From Rugalucina vietnamica (Eukaryota; Mollusca; Bivalvia; Lucinida; Lucinidae), in the NCBI GenBank assembly GCA_964017185.1, contig OZ024869.1, positions 51,858,761-51,922,760 of the forward strand: a DNA stretch of 64,000 nucleotides, read 5' to 3'. Under the pieces are notes generated by a model. That model did not search any database and was not told where the DNA came from. It saw only the letters and a list, made by a program, of their open reading frames with translations. Below are positions 54,419-64,000 of the stretch, in pieces. The translations under genes and the position numbers were made by a program. Position 1 is the first letter of the stretch, and each line of letters begins with the position of its first letter.

Positions 54419-54716
54419 AATGAGCCGCTTCCTGAGAAAACCAACATTGTGCATATGCGAAAACAAAGGCGCAGATCAGCTTCCCACGCGTACTTTATGA
54501 ATGAGCTGCTTCCTGAGACAACCAACATTTGCATATGCGAAAACAAAGGCGCAGATCAGCTTCGTAGTAACTGCGAAGCTGATCTGCGCCTTTGTTTCCG
54601 CTACACGGATAGTACTTTCTAAATCCAAAATTTCCAGCCTCTAGCCATCGCCTGTGATTGTACAGCTCGGTTTGTGTCGGACCTTTTCGGAAACCACATT
54701 GTTGGAACGCGGCTCA
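54419..54716. repeat. M1 MITE with duplicated left end
   Basis: TGAGCCGCTTCCTGAG...CAGATCAGCTTCCCACGCG, then TGAGCTGCTTCCTGAG again, then the full palindrome (AGCTTCGTAGTAACTGCGAA) and ACGCGGCTCA. The duplicated step also includes flank sequence CCCACGC.TACTTTATGAA. Confidence 0.75.
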
Positions 54717-54770
54717 AACAATCATATTTGAGTTCTGTAGTAAGTTCCATTCAAACAGGAGTACCATCGG

Positions 54771-55560
54771 CGATGGTAATCGAAAGATGGTATATAAAAG
54801 GCTGTCAGTCTTTTGGTAATCGAAAGATGGTATATAAAAGGCTGTCAGTCTTTTGGTAATCGAATGATAAAAGGCCATCAGTCTTTTTGGCAATCGAAAG
54901 CTGGTGTATTAAAGGCCGTCAGACTTTTTGGCAATCGAAAGATGATGTATAAAAGGCCATCAATCTTTTGGAAATCGAAATACATGTATGATGTAGTTAA
55001 GGCCGTCAGACGTTTTGGTAATCGAAAGATACCTGTATAAAAGACCGTCAGTCTTTTGGTAATCGAAAGATGGTGAATAAAGAATCGTGTCTTTTTGGTA
55101 ATCGAAAGATGGTGAATAGAAAATCGTGTCTTTTTGGTAATCGAAAGATGGTATATAAAAGGACATCAGTCTTTTTTGGCAATCGAAAGCTGGTGTATTA
55201 AAGGCCGTCAGACTTTTTGGCAATTGAAAGATGGTGTATAAAAGGCCATCAATCTTTTGGCAACCGAAAGATGGTGTATTAAAGGCCGTCAGACTTTTTG
55301 GTAATCGAAAGATGGTGTATAAAAGGCCATCAATCTTTTGGAAATCGAAATATGATGTATTAAAGGCCGTCAGACTTTTTGGTAATTGAAATATACCTGT
55401 ATAAAAGGTCGCCAGTCTTTTGGTAATCGAAAGATGGTGAATAAAGAATCGTGTCTTTTTGGTAATCGAAAGATGGTGAATAGAAAATCGTGTCTTTTTG
55501 GTCATCGAAAGATGGTGTATAAAAGGCCGTCAGTCTTTTTGGTAATCGAAAGATGGTGAT
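54771..55560. repeat. 40-41 bp minisatellite
   Basis: Unit GGTAATCGAAAGATGGTGTA then TAAAAGGCCGTCAGTCTTTT, about 19 copies, with longer recurring blocks (for example the AAGAATCGTGTCTTTTTGG pair at about 55080 and 55445). A 181-residue minus-strand frame is a by-product of the repeat. Confidence 0.85.
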
Positions 55561-56181
55561 AAGTAGTTCTGCTGGCTAGACTTCACTCCGCCCCACTTCG
55601 GTACCTTGTTCAACTTCCGTGTGATGGTATAACGAAATACCGATGGGAATATCCCGTGTAGGTAATTAGACCATCAAGTAAGAATTATAATAAAATCACC
55701 GTCTTATAACGGACAGTTATCTTTGTTACCATTCCATGGCTCTCCTTCAGATGTTTCCACCAATATATTGCACATTGAACTAGAGCTGTCATTGATATCG
55801 ACGATATCGATGTATCAATGCAGATGAGCTGTATCGATATAGAAAATGACATATCGATACATATCGATATTGTAAAGTGAAACTTCTCACAAAAATATGC
55901 TGGCTGTTTAGACAGATAACATTGGTTGGTTAGTATCAATATTCAATAACTATTGCAAATTGCACACAGTATGAACATTTTGGATCCCCAGAGAGCAATA
56001 AATGACAAAGCATCAGATAAGCACCAATTGATAGTACTCACACAGTTTTTTCAAATAGTTTGTCAAGGAATAAAAATTCAGTGGATAATGATCTTGCTTT
56101 TAAAAGCCAAATTGAATGAAATAAATAGTCATGGTGTAATTATCATCTGTTGACAGCACTTCCTTGAAATTAAGTTGAAAC

Positions 56182-57158
56182 TAGTGTTGTGCCGATTAAT
56201 CGAAATAATCGATAACTATCGGAATCTAGCTTCTATCGGTAGCTATCGATTGGAATTTTCCACTATCGATTAATCGAAATTAAATACATGAGTGTATAGT
56301 AAAAACATTTACTAACATAAAATGTTGTTACAAATTCAATTCATTTGTCACAATAATGCCTCCTTATGTCTGCCTTCATTTAGACTTGAATGCATTGTTA
56401 ATATTCACTTATTAAAGCATCACTTGACAATCTTCACTGTTTATAATTAGGTTTTTTCTATGCTATGTGCTACAGCAATATTCTATCACATGGTCACTTT
56501 ATCATTTGTAGAAAATGTGGCCTTAATATATTGGCTATGTTCAATTTAAATACAGAGAAGGGGCATGATGCAGTGACTTGTCACTACATTGTCAAATACT
56601 GAGCATTTTTAATCACTTCACTGGTTAATGTACAGGGTTCCCACAGAAAGTATAAAATAAAATTCCATGACTTTTCCATGATTATTCCATGATTGCAGTG
56701 TTGATTTATTATTTTGTCATATAACACTTTTTGAAAGGCAAGAACAGAAAATTATATTTCAAAAGTAACTCACTCTTAAGGTATTTTCTTGTTTTCTGAT
56801 GAAGGCGAATTAATTTGACTGACCTTTTGAACATGTTGAAAAATACAGAACTTTACTTATTAATAATTATCGAGCAAGCGAAGTGAGCGAGGAAAAAAAT
56901 GAATTCCAAAGACATCCAAACTGGCATTTCATAACAAAATTCCATGATTATTCCATTATATTTCATCATTTTTCAAATTCCATGATTTTTCCATGCATGG
57001 AATTATTTTTAGCCATTTTCCATGTTTTCCAGGTTTTCCAGTGCCCGTGGGAACCCTGAATGTAAGGGGAACATACATTTCGATTGTACAATCGATAATC
57101 AATCGACTAATGTGCTCCGATAATCGATAGTGATTTTCGCGACCGATACCCAACACTA
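56182..57158. mobile_element. hAT-type element 2 (middle), TSD GTTGAAAC
   Basis: TAGTGTTGTGCCGATTAATC...CGATACCCAACACTA ends, 8-bp duplications GTTGAAAC at 56174-56181 and 57159-57166. Also ATCGAT-rich near its ends. Contains the element at 56633-57058. Confidence 0.85.
56633..57058. mobile_element. hAT-type element 3 (inner), TSD AATGTA
   Basis: CAGGGTTCCCACAGAAAG...GCCCGTGGGAACCCTG ends, AATGTA on both sides (56627-56632, 57059-57064). Interior has many TTCCATGA / TCATGGAA words. The CAGGGTTCCCAC end is typical of hAT MITEs. Confidence 0.8.
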
Positions 57159-57370
57159 GTTGAAACTTTATCTTAAAGTTGTTGTTGACCTTAAAAGAAC
57201 TTTAAGGTGTTTAAAAGTAGCATAAAATGACAATAAGGGTCTATAAAAGTTGCTTTCAAACACCTTTTGAAAAATTAAGTATTATATCGATACATATCAA
57301 TATATCGGTATATGTCCCATCGATATATCGATATGTCAAATGCCCAACCAATGACAGCTCTACATTGAAC

Positions 57371-57606
57371 TGAGGCTGAGGTTATAAAAATTGTTGCATG
57401 CTCAGCTCAGCTGAGACTAAAATTTATCTTGCTCATAAATGTTAAAATGCCAACAATTTTAACATTTATGAGCAGGATAAATTACGGGCTTTGGTGATTT
57501 AAACCTAAAATTTCAATTTATTTGGGATATTTTAGTAATTATGAGCAGTTGGAATTTCATGCTCAACTGAGATGAGCATGAAAAAAAGTTTTATAACCTC
57601 GGGACC
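57371..57606. repeat. M2 MITE
   Basis: GAGGTTATAAAAATTGTTGCATG, CTCAGCTCAGCTGAGAC ... CAACTGAGATGAGCATG, TTTTATAACCTCGGGACC. It begins immediately after the hAT target duplication. Confidence 0.7.
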
Positions 57607-57994
57607 TGGATTTGATCCTGTCAGAGATACACATTTGTATACGGAGCTGTCTCTTTGAAAAGTGTTCCAGTCGTATATCCAAGTAATTGTTTAGACCATA
57701 ACCATTATTTGTCCAGTAAATATTTACTGGGAATCGTCTAAATCTTTCAGTCTCTGTTTCTATGTATCGTATAAACATCCTCGTATGTTGTTTTCTGAGA
57801 TACAGGTGGTGATTTTTTATGAAAACGTTAATGTCAGAATAGGTATGGTAGTATGCAAACCAACCCGTTTTACGTCCTAAAAACTTTTACGTAAACTTCC
57901 TTCCGAATCAGAGTTTCTCTGACTGCGAAGCAAGGTCAAGGCTGTTTCAAAAGAAAGAAAAGAAAAGATGAGTAGGGCACCGAATGCGCCTTTC

Positions 57995-58280
57995 CGTTAC
58001 GAAAACTTGTCCCCGCAATAAACAGACTTCTCTGAAGCTGTGAAATTGAGAGAGAAAAAAATAACCAGTTACAATTTTCTTATCTTTCTTCTTCTGAAAA
58101 CATTTTGGGTACACGTTAGAACCGCCCCAGTTCTAACGAGTACACACAATCTCTGTTTTGAAGCAAAATTAAGAGAAATTGTATATCCCTGTACACCCCA
58201 GTTACATTACATAAAAGTGGAGTTTAGTGGAATATTTGGTATTTTTATGGGCATTTTTTTTTTTTTTTTTTTTTTTTTTC
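57995..58280. repeat. M3 MITE and T-run
   Basis: ACGAAAACTTGTCCCCGCAA, GGGTACACGTTAGAACCGCC-CCAGTTCTAACGAGTAC, ACAATCTCTGTTTTGAAGC; followed by about 26 T (58254-58279). Confidence 0.6.
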
Positions 58281-58481
58281 ATTTTATATAACCGTAACAT
58301 TTTCAGTCTAGATTCAAACAGATACTGCTATCATTTTAGGCTGGTATCCAAGAGGCTTCATCGTTTGCCAGATGCAACAAGCCAAATCATTGTATGTTAT
58401 AATTAGTCTCGATTTATATGAGCTGTAAAATTTGTTTCATGTTCGTTTAAGTCTTGAAGCTGCAATTAGTAAAAAAATTGT

Positions 58482-58708
58482 GCCGCTGCATCAGAAAACA
58501 AATAATCTGCATATGCGAAAACAAAGGCGCAGATCAGCTGTGCAGTAATTGCACAGCTGATCAGCGTCTTAGTTTTTGCTACTCGGATAGTACAATTCCT
58601 CTTCTACTTAATTCCAAAAGCTTCTAGCCTGCTTCTAAGACTGTACAGACCGATTTGTATCAAACCTGATCGGACACCCAAATTGTTGATTTTCTCATGC
58701 GAAGGCTC
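58482..58708. repeat. M1 palindromic MITE
   Basis: TGCCGCTGCATCAGAAAAC, palindrome of TGTGC type (AGCTGTGCAGTAATTGCACA), ending TCATGCGAAGGCTCA. Confidence 0.75.
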
Positions 58709-58828
58709 AAATGGAATGATTGCTTCCACCAATCTAATTATGTCAAGACTCTCTTGCGTCATATATGCTACTCCTTTATTCATTATAGTACTGTGCAGTG
58801 GAATACATGTTCCATTAATTTCAAACCT

Positions 58829-59012
58829 TTTTCATGCTCAACTCAGCTGAGCATAAAATTTAAAGTGCTCATGAATACTAAAATAGCCCAAATAAATGGA
58901 AATTTTAGGTTTGCATCACCAAAACCTGGAAAATTTTGGCATTTTAACATTTATGAACATAAATTTTGGCCTCGTCTGAGCTGAGCATGGGAAAAAGATG
59001 TATAACCTCGGG
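58829..59012. repeat. M2 MITE
   Basis: TTTTTCATGCTCAACTCAGCTGAGCATAAAAT to GAGCTGAGCATGGGAAAAAG and ATAACCTCGGGTCC. Confidence 0.65.
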
Positions 59013-60034
59013 TCCAGGACTCAAAAATCAAAAGTGAGGCATGTGACACAAAATTGTGGCAAGGGAAAACCTTGAATCATTTACACAATGCTAGAGACTG
59101 AAAATCAGTCTAAATAAGATTTCTACTTCTTTTTATCATTTTCCCAGAAAACGTGGAAGCTGTGTTTGTTTTTATTTCGATTTATTAATGTGATTCATAA
59201 CCATTTCATAAACAATAATTATTTAGGTCTAAGTCAGGCGTTTCCTGAACATTGCGATGATTTATAATATTTAATTTGAGGCAATAACTTGAGCTCTACT
59301 ATATCTGCATGTATTTTTCAATGGGTCTTATAACTGGTGGCAAATTTGCCACCTGGTCTTAAGTTTCTTGCTTTCTGTTCTGACTTTCAGTCTTCCATCG
59401 ATATAGTAATGTAGTGGAGATGGAAACGTCAGGATTTTGAGACAATCCTGCACTTCCGGATACAAGTATGAGACTTTCAGAATAGGTTCTTTAATCCTTT
59501 CTAATAAATATTTTCTCGTTAGCCATCTCAAATTTTTCCATTTTCAAGGTGGCTAACGCAATTTTCAAGATGGCCATCAAAATCATTTGATTTTACGATT
59601 AATTGACAAACTGTACTACTGGAATTTGTGAATGGGTGGATTTTATTGCACTACTGATTGTCTTTGCTTAAACCATTGTTCTGGGGCTCATCAACGTGTC
59701 CAACAATGCTATAAAACTGCTTTTGTGAAAATATAATACCGTAAATTGCCATGATTTAACCATCACTCAACAAGTACACATTCATATGGATCATTACAGG
59801 TTCCTGTGTGAAAAGACACAAGATAAATATGATTTAAGCATTACAAATATTTATTATATACTCGACTGATCTTTCAAAGTTGAATAACTGATATTTTTTA
59901 TTTTAATCATTATAGTAGTAGAGGGGTCAACATGTACGGATAGTCAATATTGTTTTCTTCTTTTCATTGAGTCAACATTTTTTGCAGTCATGCCTACACT
60001 GAAGTAACACTACGTGGTATGATTCAGTTCTGTG

Positions 60035-60155
60035 GTGAGTAAATGTGTCTTGCTCAAGGACACAACACGACGCCCCCAGTGGTGACCAAACCCAGGACCT
60101 CTCGATGCAGTCAGTCCGACGCTTTACCGCAAGGCTACCACTCTCCCCTGGTCAT
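60035..60155 (-). repeat. SINE-B, reverse copy
   Basis: The reverse strand reads GGGAGAGTGGTAGCCTTGCG ... GAGAGGTCCTGGGTTTGG ... TGTGTCCTTGAGCAAGACAC, that is head, B-box region and hallmark in SINE-B order. Confidence 0.65.
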
Positions 60156-61329
60156 AATTGTAGGAAAACATAATATTTAACATGAATTTATGTAAAGCAC
60201 ATTTATTAAGCAGTCAATATTGTCTTCTAAATACTGAGATGTTAGTCATACCATTGAAGATCGGCAGAGGAATGTTCGCCCCTTAATAGGTAATCCTGGG
60301 TCGACTGGACAACAGCGTAGAACAGTCACTTGTTAGTCACAGTTTAGCAGATAGCTGTACAGAGTGAGACTTAGTTTGTAGAGGTTATGGAAAAAGCGTT
60401 GGTGCCGGCTGTACTTTCTCCTAGTGTGGAGGCCAAAGTGAGAAGAGCCATAAAGGAGAATTTGGCTTTGTGTAAGCTGTCAGGATTGCCATAAGGCATC
60501 AATGACCACCTAATGACTTCGATACTTCCTCTGACGGGCGATAAATATGTCAATATTGTCCATCTCATACACTTACCATGATCAGTCCAGATGAAGTGAT
60601 ATACAAGTGAACATCATGGGTGCATCTGCAATCCAAACACGGGCGTCTCATAAACTGTATGTCATAGTGTGGAGAAAAGACAGGCAGGGTGTCAGAGTGA
60701 CAAATGTAATGTAGAGCAGGGTGCTGGATAGATTATAGACTGGTGTCATCAAACACAAGCCTTAGAGGCGACTCAAGCAAGAAACCACCATAGAGACTGG
60801 GTGTCTCGAAACTGAACCAAAATAGAATGATACATTTGCATCCAACTGGGTGCAATCAATCTCAGTTTGGAAGACACAGAAGAAAACTGGAACATTCTTC
60901 AGCTATAGAACCTTTATGACATCCATCTCGAAAACTCAATTACTGGTTTGATGAGAATGGTTAAGATATTCGGAGGCTTCTAGAATCTTGAGGAACAGCA
61001 CAAGCATTAAGATGATACTAGCTCCTTATTCAAGAAGACAAATCAGCAGCAATATTTGTCAATCTATATCAAAAGTCAGAGACATGCAAGACTCTTGAAA
61101 GGAAATAGATGAAATTTAGTTTGTTTGCTTGATAAATACCAAACCGTCATAGGTGAAAGACAATAAAACACTAATAAAGTACTAAATCGTCATCAATGAT
61201 CTCTTATAAATCGGCAACGATAGCCAGAAAAATATACTTCAAATTAAAATCAAAAATATGCAAGGGTAGTTTAAAGGAGTCTCTAGCAGTTCAACAGACG
61301 CTCAACTGACAAATTTCCATGTTCAAATG

Positions 61330-62900
61330 CAAGTTCCGCTGCCGTCTGGGGGCTATCCATGACAGAGAGACTGAAAGAGCTGTTTCACCGTGGCTGCGTG
61401 GAGGAAGGAAGAATTCCCACAAGACATTCATCTTTACACACAGAAAGGAAATCCTGAAGTCTTTGACAGACAGGATTTATTCCGGAAAGTCAATGCAGAT
61501 TCAGAGATGACAGGAAGACAATAGATGATTTTCGTATAGCAAGACAACTTCATGAGAAATGTCAAGAACAGAAAGCAGACATATATATGGCGCTTGTCAA
61601 CTTCACGAAAAATTTAAACAAAGTTGTGAGAGACTTGCGAAGATATGGGCTGTCAAAGTAAATCATGGTCAAATGGTCGTCCTGCGGGAATGATGATATG
61701 CATGCACAGGACGATGGGGAGTTCTATTAACCTTGTGATATGACAAATGAGGCCAAACAGGGTTGCGCTAGGGGACAACACCGTTGTGTATGATATCATT
61801 TGCAATACTCATTGAAGCCGTTTAAGTCTGTGATACTCATTTTCCAATCAGGAACGTTTTTGATGGAAAGTTATTCAACCAACGGAAGTTGAAAACTAAA
61901 ACTAAGGTGCATATAGATGAGCTGGATGAGATACTCTATGCAGATGACAAGCATATGACAAGCATAAGGGAAATGACAAAGAATACCAGTTCAAAGGCAT
62001 CAATGCATGGTGCAACAGATCCACATGGATTACCTGTGATAGCTATAACCTTACAATCAACAAAAAAGACAAATGTTGTGCTCCAATCGGCACTGGAAAG
62101 CTGTATAATAATCCGCTAATCACTACGGATGGACAAATACTTTTTAAATTCAGTTTTACGTTCCTTTCAAGATTATTTCAGCTCATATGAGACGGGCCAA
62201 TCAGTAGGTGGGCGAAAACGGGAGACTCCCGAGAAAAACACCTGGCACACCCGCAAGCAGAAGTTGGCTTGTCTCACATGTTGCCAGCGCGGGGCTCGAA
62301 CCCACACCAGACAAAGAGGACAAATACTGATTTGTTTAATACATCCATCTACCCGATAAGCAGTTTCTCTAGAACAGTGCGTATTGATGACTCGAACAGC
62401 AAAAGCCAGTGTGGCATTTGGAAGAATATGTGCAAATGTATAAGCGAAATGAAACAAAGGTCGATACTAAGCTGAAAGTCTACATGGCTCAGTCAACTCT
62501 CCTATGTTCATGCGTGGCTTGGCTATTATATCAACATCATTCAAAGAGATCACCATGTCTACTTAAGGTGCTTGAGAAAACTTAAAATCAAGCGTTAAAA
62601 CAAGCTTACAGACACAGTGGCCTGGAGAAATCAAGGACGCAAAAAAATATGGTATTAGTTTCACAGCTAAGATGCTTCAACTTTATATAGGAATGCCTTA
62701 TAAGCAACATCTAAAGAAAGGTTTTCTACAGAGACTTATAGGATGGAATCTACTATCAAGACGAAAAAACGGAAATGCTACAAAGACACCCGTAAAGTCT
62801 GAATTAAAGACACCGATAGAGTCTAGCGACCAGGCTTCATGAACCAATCAAGCTGGTGCTACTCCTCCAACAGAACAGCAGCACATTATGAAGAAAATAG
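61330..62900 (+). pseudogene. Dead LINE reverse-transcriptase fragment
   Basis: Broken frames, read across stops and frameshifts, match a common invertebrate non-LTR retrotransposon RT in order: CRLGAIHDRETERA; IPESQCRFRDDRKTIDD (61470-61530); CQEQKADIYMALVNFTK (61560-61620); TNEAKQGC; FDGKLFNQRKLKTKTKV then LDEILYADD (61855-61950, the YADD catalytic box); LTINKKDKCCAPIGTGK (62050-62110); after a SINE insertion, SRTVRIDDSNSKSQCGIWK and TKLKVYMAQSTLLCSC (62460-62520). Multiple stops and shifts; not functional. More eroded relics probably extend left to about 60.8 kb. Confidence 0.75.
62142..62317 (-). repeat. SINE-A, 5'-truncated, inserted in the LINE
   Basis: The reverse strand reads GGTGTGGGTTCGAGCCCCGC ... 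GGCCCGTCTCATATGAGC ... TTGAAAGGAACGTAAAACTG. An 11-bp target duplication GGACAAATACT flanks it (62131-62141, 62318-62328) and the LINE reading continues across. Confidence 0.85.
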
Positions 62901-63227
62901 AATCTGTGACGATGAAATCCAGAATGAATGAAAACTTTCTAATAGACTTCCTTAACTTTCAAGCGGGAGGTTAGAGCTTAAATTGTCCTATTCATCCACT
63001 ATCAAAAATGTACAACTAAAGATTAAAAATGTGCACAGATTTGCGTATGATACATCAAAGATGAAAAGTATTAGTAGTACTTTCACTTGTTGTTGTTTCT
63101 GTTGTCGTCGTTGGTGTGAACGAAAACTATTTGGAAGCATCAGTAGCCAGCTTAAGTTTATTGCAATTCTAAGTAGCACTTTTTGGCTGTATATAGTTCA
63201 TTTCATGTTAAAATCGTTTATCATGAT

Positions 63228-63258
63228 ATTTAAGAAGAAGAAGAAGAAGAAGAAGAAG
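63228..63258. repeat. (AAG)n microsatellite
   Basis: About ten AAG repeats, followed by TAAACGAAGAAG. Confidence 0.85.
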
Positions 63259-63924
63259 TAAACGAAGAAGAATTATTTTATCAAAATCTGCAGAGCAAAG
63301 TGTATTTGCATTATAAATTTTCATATTTCCCAGTAAAGGTTAGAAACTTCACGATTCTTCATAAAAGCAATTCTAATCAGTTTCCAATTTTGCGCCTCAG
63401 CAACCCCATAATTCAAATAGACTTTATTTCCAGTACCCATTTTAAAAAACTGAAACTATGTTATTCATATCTTGAGTAAAGGCAATAATGACAATTGAAG
63501 TTAGTTTTTTTTTCACTAAAGTATAAAAAGAGTTTTATTGCAAAACAGCTTTTCAGCAAAATTGCCTTACTTTTCCCCATTGTGGGCCCCTTCTAAAATC
63601 CCACAAAGGCAATATTGACTCAATTAAATATTTATTTATTTGCAAATAATCCAGAAATATTATTTTCAGCATTATTAAGTTTTTTTTCTCACTGACTAGA
63701 ACACCATTTTCTGATTTAATATTTATTTTGGCAGCCATCTTGGAATTACGAGCCGCCATCTTGAAAATTGGAGTAATTTTGATTGGCTAACGAGAAAATT
63801 TCAAATAGTTCATGCTTATAAACATATCTGCCAAGTTTCATGCTTGTATCCGGAAGTGCAGGATTCATGTCATTTCCATCTCCACTAATGCCATTTTGGC
63901 CCAGAATACAGCCAAAATGCACAA

Positions 63925-64000
63925 CTGAGCCGCCTCATGGGAAAACCAACAATCTGCATAGGCGAAAACAAATTCGCAGATCAGCTTCGCCCCATGAGGC
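63925..64000. repeat. M1 MITE cut by the window end
   Basis: CTGAGCCGCCTCATGGG, AAACCAACAATCTGCATAGG, ATTCGCAGATCAGCTTCG. It then seems to jump to CCCCATGAGGC, so the centre may be deleted. Confidence 0.6.

Larger units (their letters stand above)
55781..57362. mobile_element. hAT-type element 1 (outer), TSD CATTGAAC
   Basis: TAGAGCTGTCATTG...CAATGACAGCTCTA ends, with 8-bp duplications CATTGAAC at 55773-55780 and 57363-57370. Rich in ATCGAT/ATATCGAT near both ends. No transposase. Contains the element at 56182-57158. Confidence 0.85.
59397..63895. repeat. ~4.5-kb segment bounded by ~200-bp inverted arms
   Basis: The left arm (59397-59600: GTGGAGATGGAAACGTCAGG, CCTGCACTTCCGGATACAAG, TTTTCTCGTTAGCCA, TTTTCAAGATGGCC) is inverted at the right (63715-63895: GGCCATCTTG-like, TGGCTAACGAGAAAA, CTTGTATCCGGAAGTGCAGG, CATTTCCATCTCCAC). 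Between them lie a dead LINE and SINE pieces. It may be one large element or two copies of a smaller repeat. Confidence 0.5.

Noticed and set aside
54960..55505. 181-residue minus-strand frame with repeated SITKKTRF / FDYQK words
   Set aside because: It is the translation of a 40-41 bp minisatellite; frame openness is a by-product of the unit.

Overview
This window is eukaryotic and most likely from a bivalve mollusc. The evidence is intron-rich coding sequence with GT-AG splice sites, an AT-rich background, tRNA-derived SINEs, dense MITEs, and 150-160 bp satellite units carried inside Helitron-like elements, an arrangement known from bivalve 'pearl'-type elements. The taxon call is an inference; no species is claimed.

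Three protein-coding loci are supported. (1) A plus-strand, 5'-incomplete gene runs from about 1.2 kb to 40.2 kb. It encodes the C-terminal part of a PEP-synthase / rifampicin-phosphotransferase-like enzyme. I could place 19 exons: the end of the ATP-grasp domain (exons 1-3), a long middle region (exons 4-17) and the swivelling phospho-histidine domain (exons 18-19, with the motif GGLLSH-GAVVARE and a TAA stop at 40193-40195). (2) An intronless 375-residue B-box/NHL-like protein lies antisense inside intron 2 (3877-5004, minus) and may be a retrocopy. (3) An intronless 716-residue protein of unknown function lies on the minus strand at 47103-49253. Two phosphotransferase exons have decayed duplicate copies beside them (7526-7632 and 37369-37437).

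The rest is repeats. From 0 to 15 kb there are short introns with many copies of one palindromic MITE (M1). From 15.8 to 19.8 kb there is a Helitron-like element with a ~127 bp satellite. Each unit of that satellite carries an inverted GGTCAnnnTGACC site whose 3-base spacer varies while the half-sites are kept. From 24.3 to 37.3 kb, nested elements with a 151 bp satellite carry a TGACGTCA octamer in most units. They are interrupted by a 4.55 kb element with long terminal inverted repeats, itself filled by a ~187 bp repeat arranged as four-unit higher-order blocks. From 37.6 to 39.1 kb there is a related ~160 bp satellite element. From 41.9 to 46.3 kb there is a 28 bp minisatellite with two foldback elements. 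From 54 to 64 kb there is a 40 bp minisatellite, a three-deep nest of hAT-type elements with target duplications, and a dead LINE with a SINE inside it.

The main higher-level observation is that three Helitron-like families share one plan: a short subterminal inverted repeat, a satellite core and a 3' hairpin. Two of them end in TTCTAG before T-rich DNA. Two of the cores carry palindromic transcription-factor-like sites at satellite spacing. No RNA genes, CRISPR arrays or intact autonomous transposon proteins were found.
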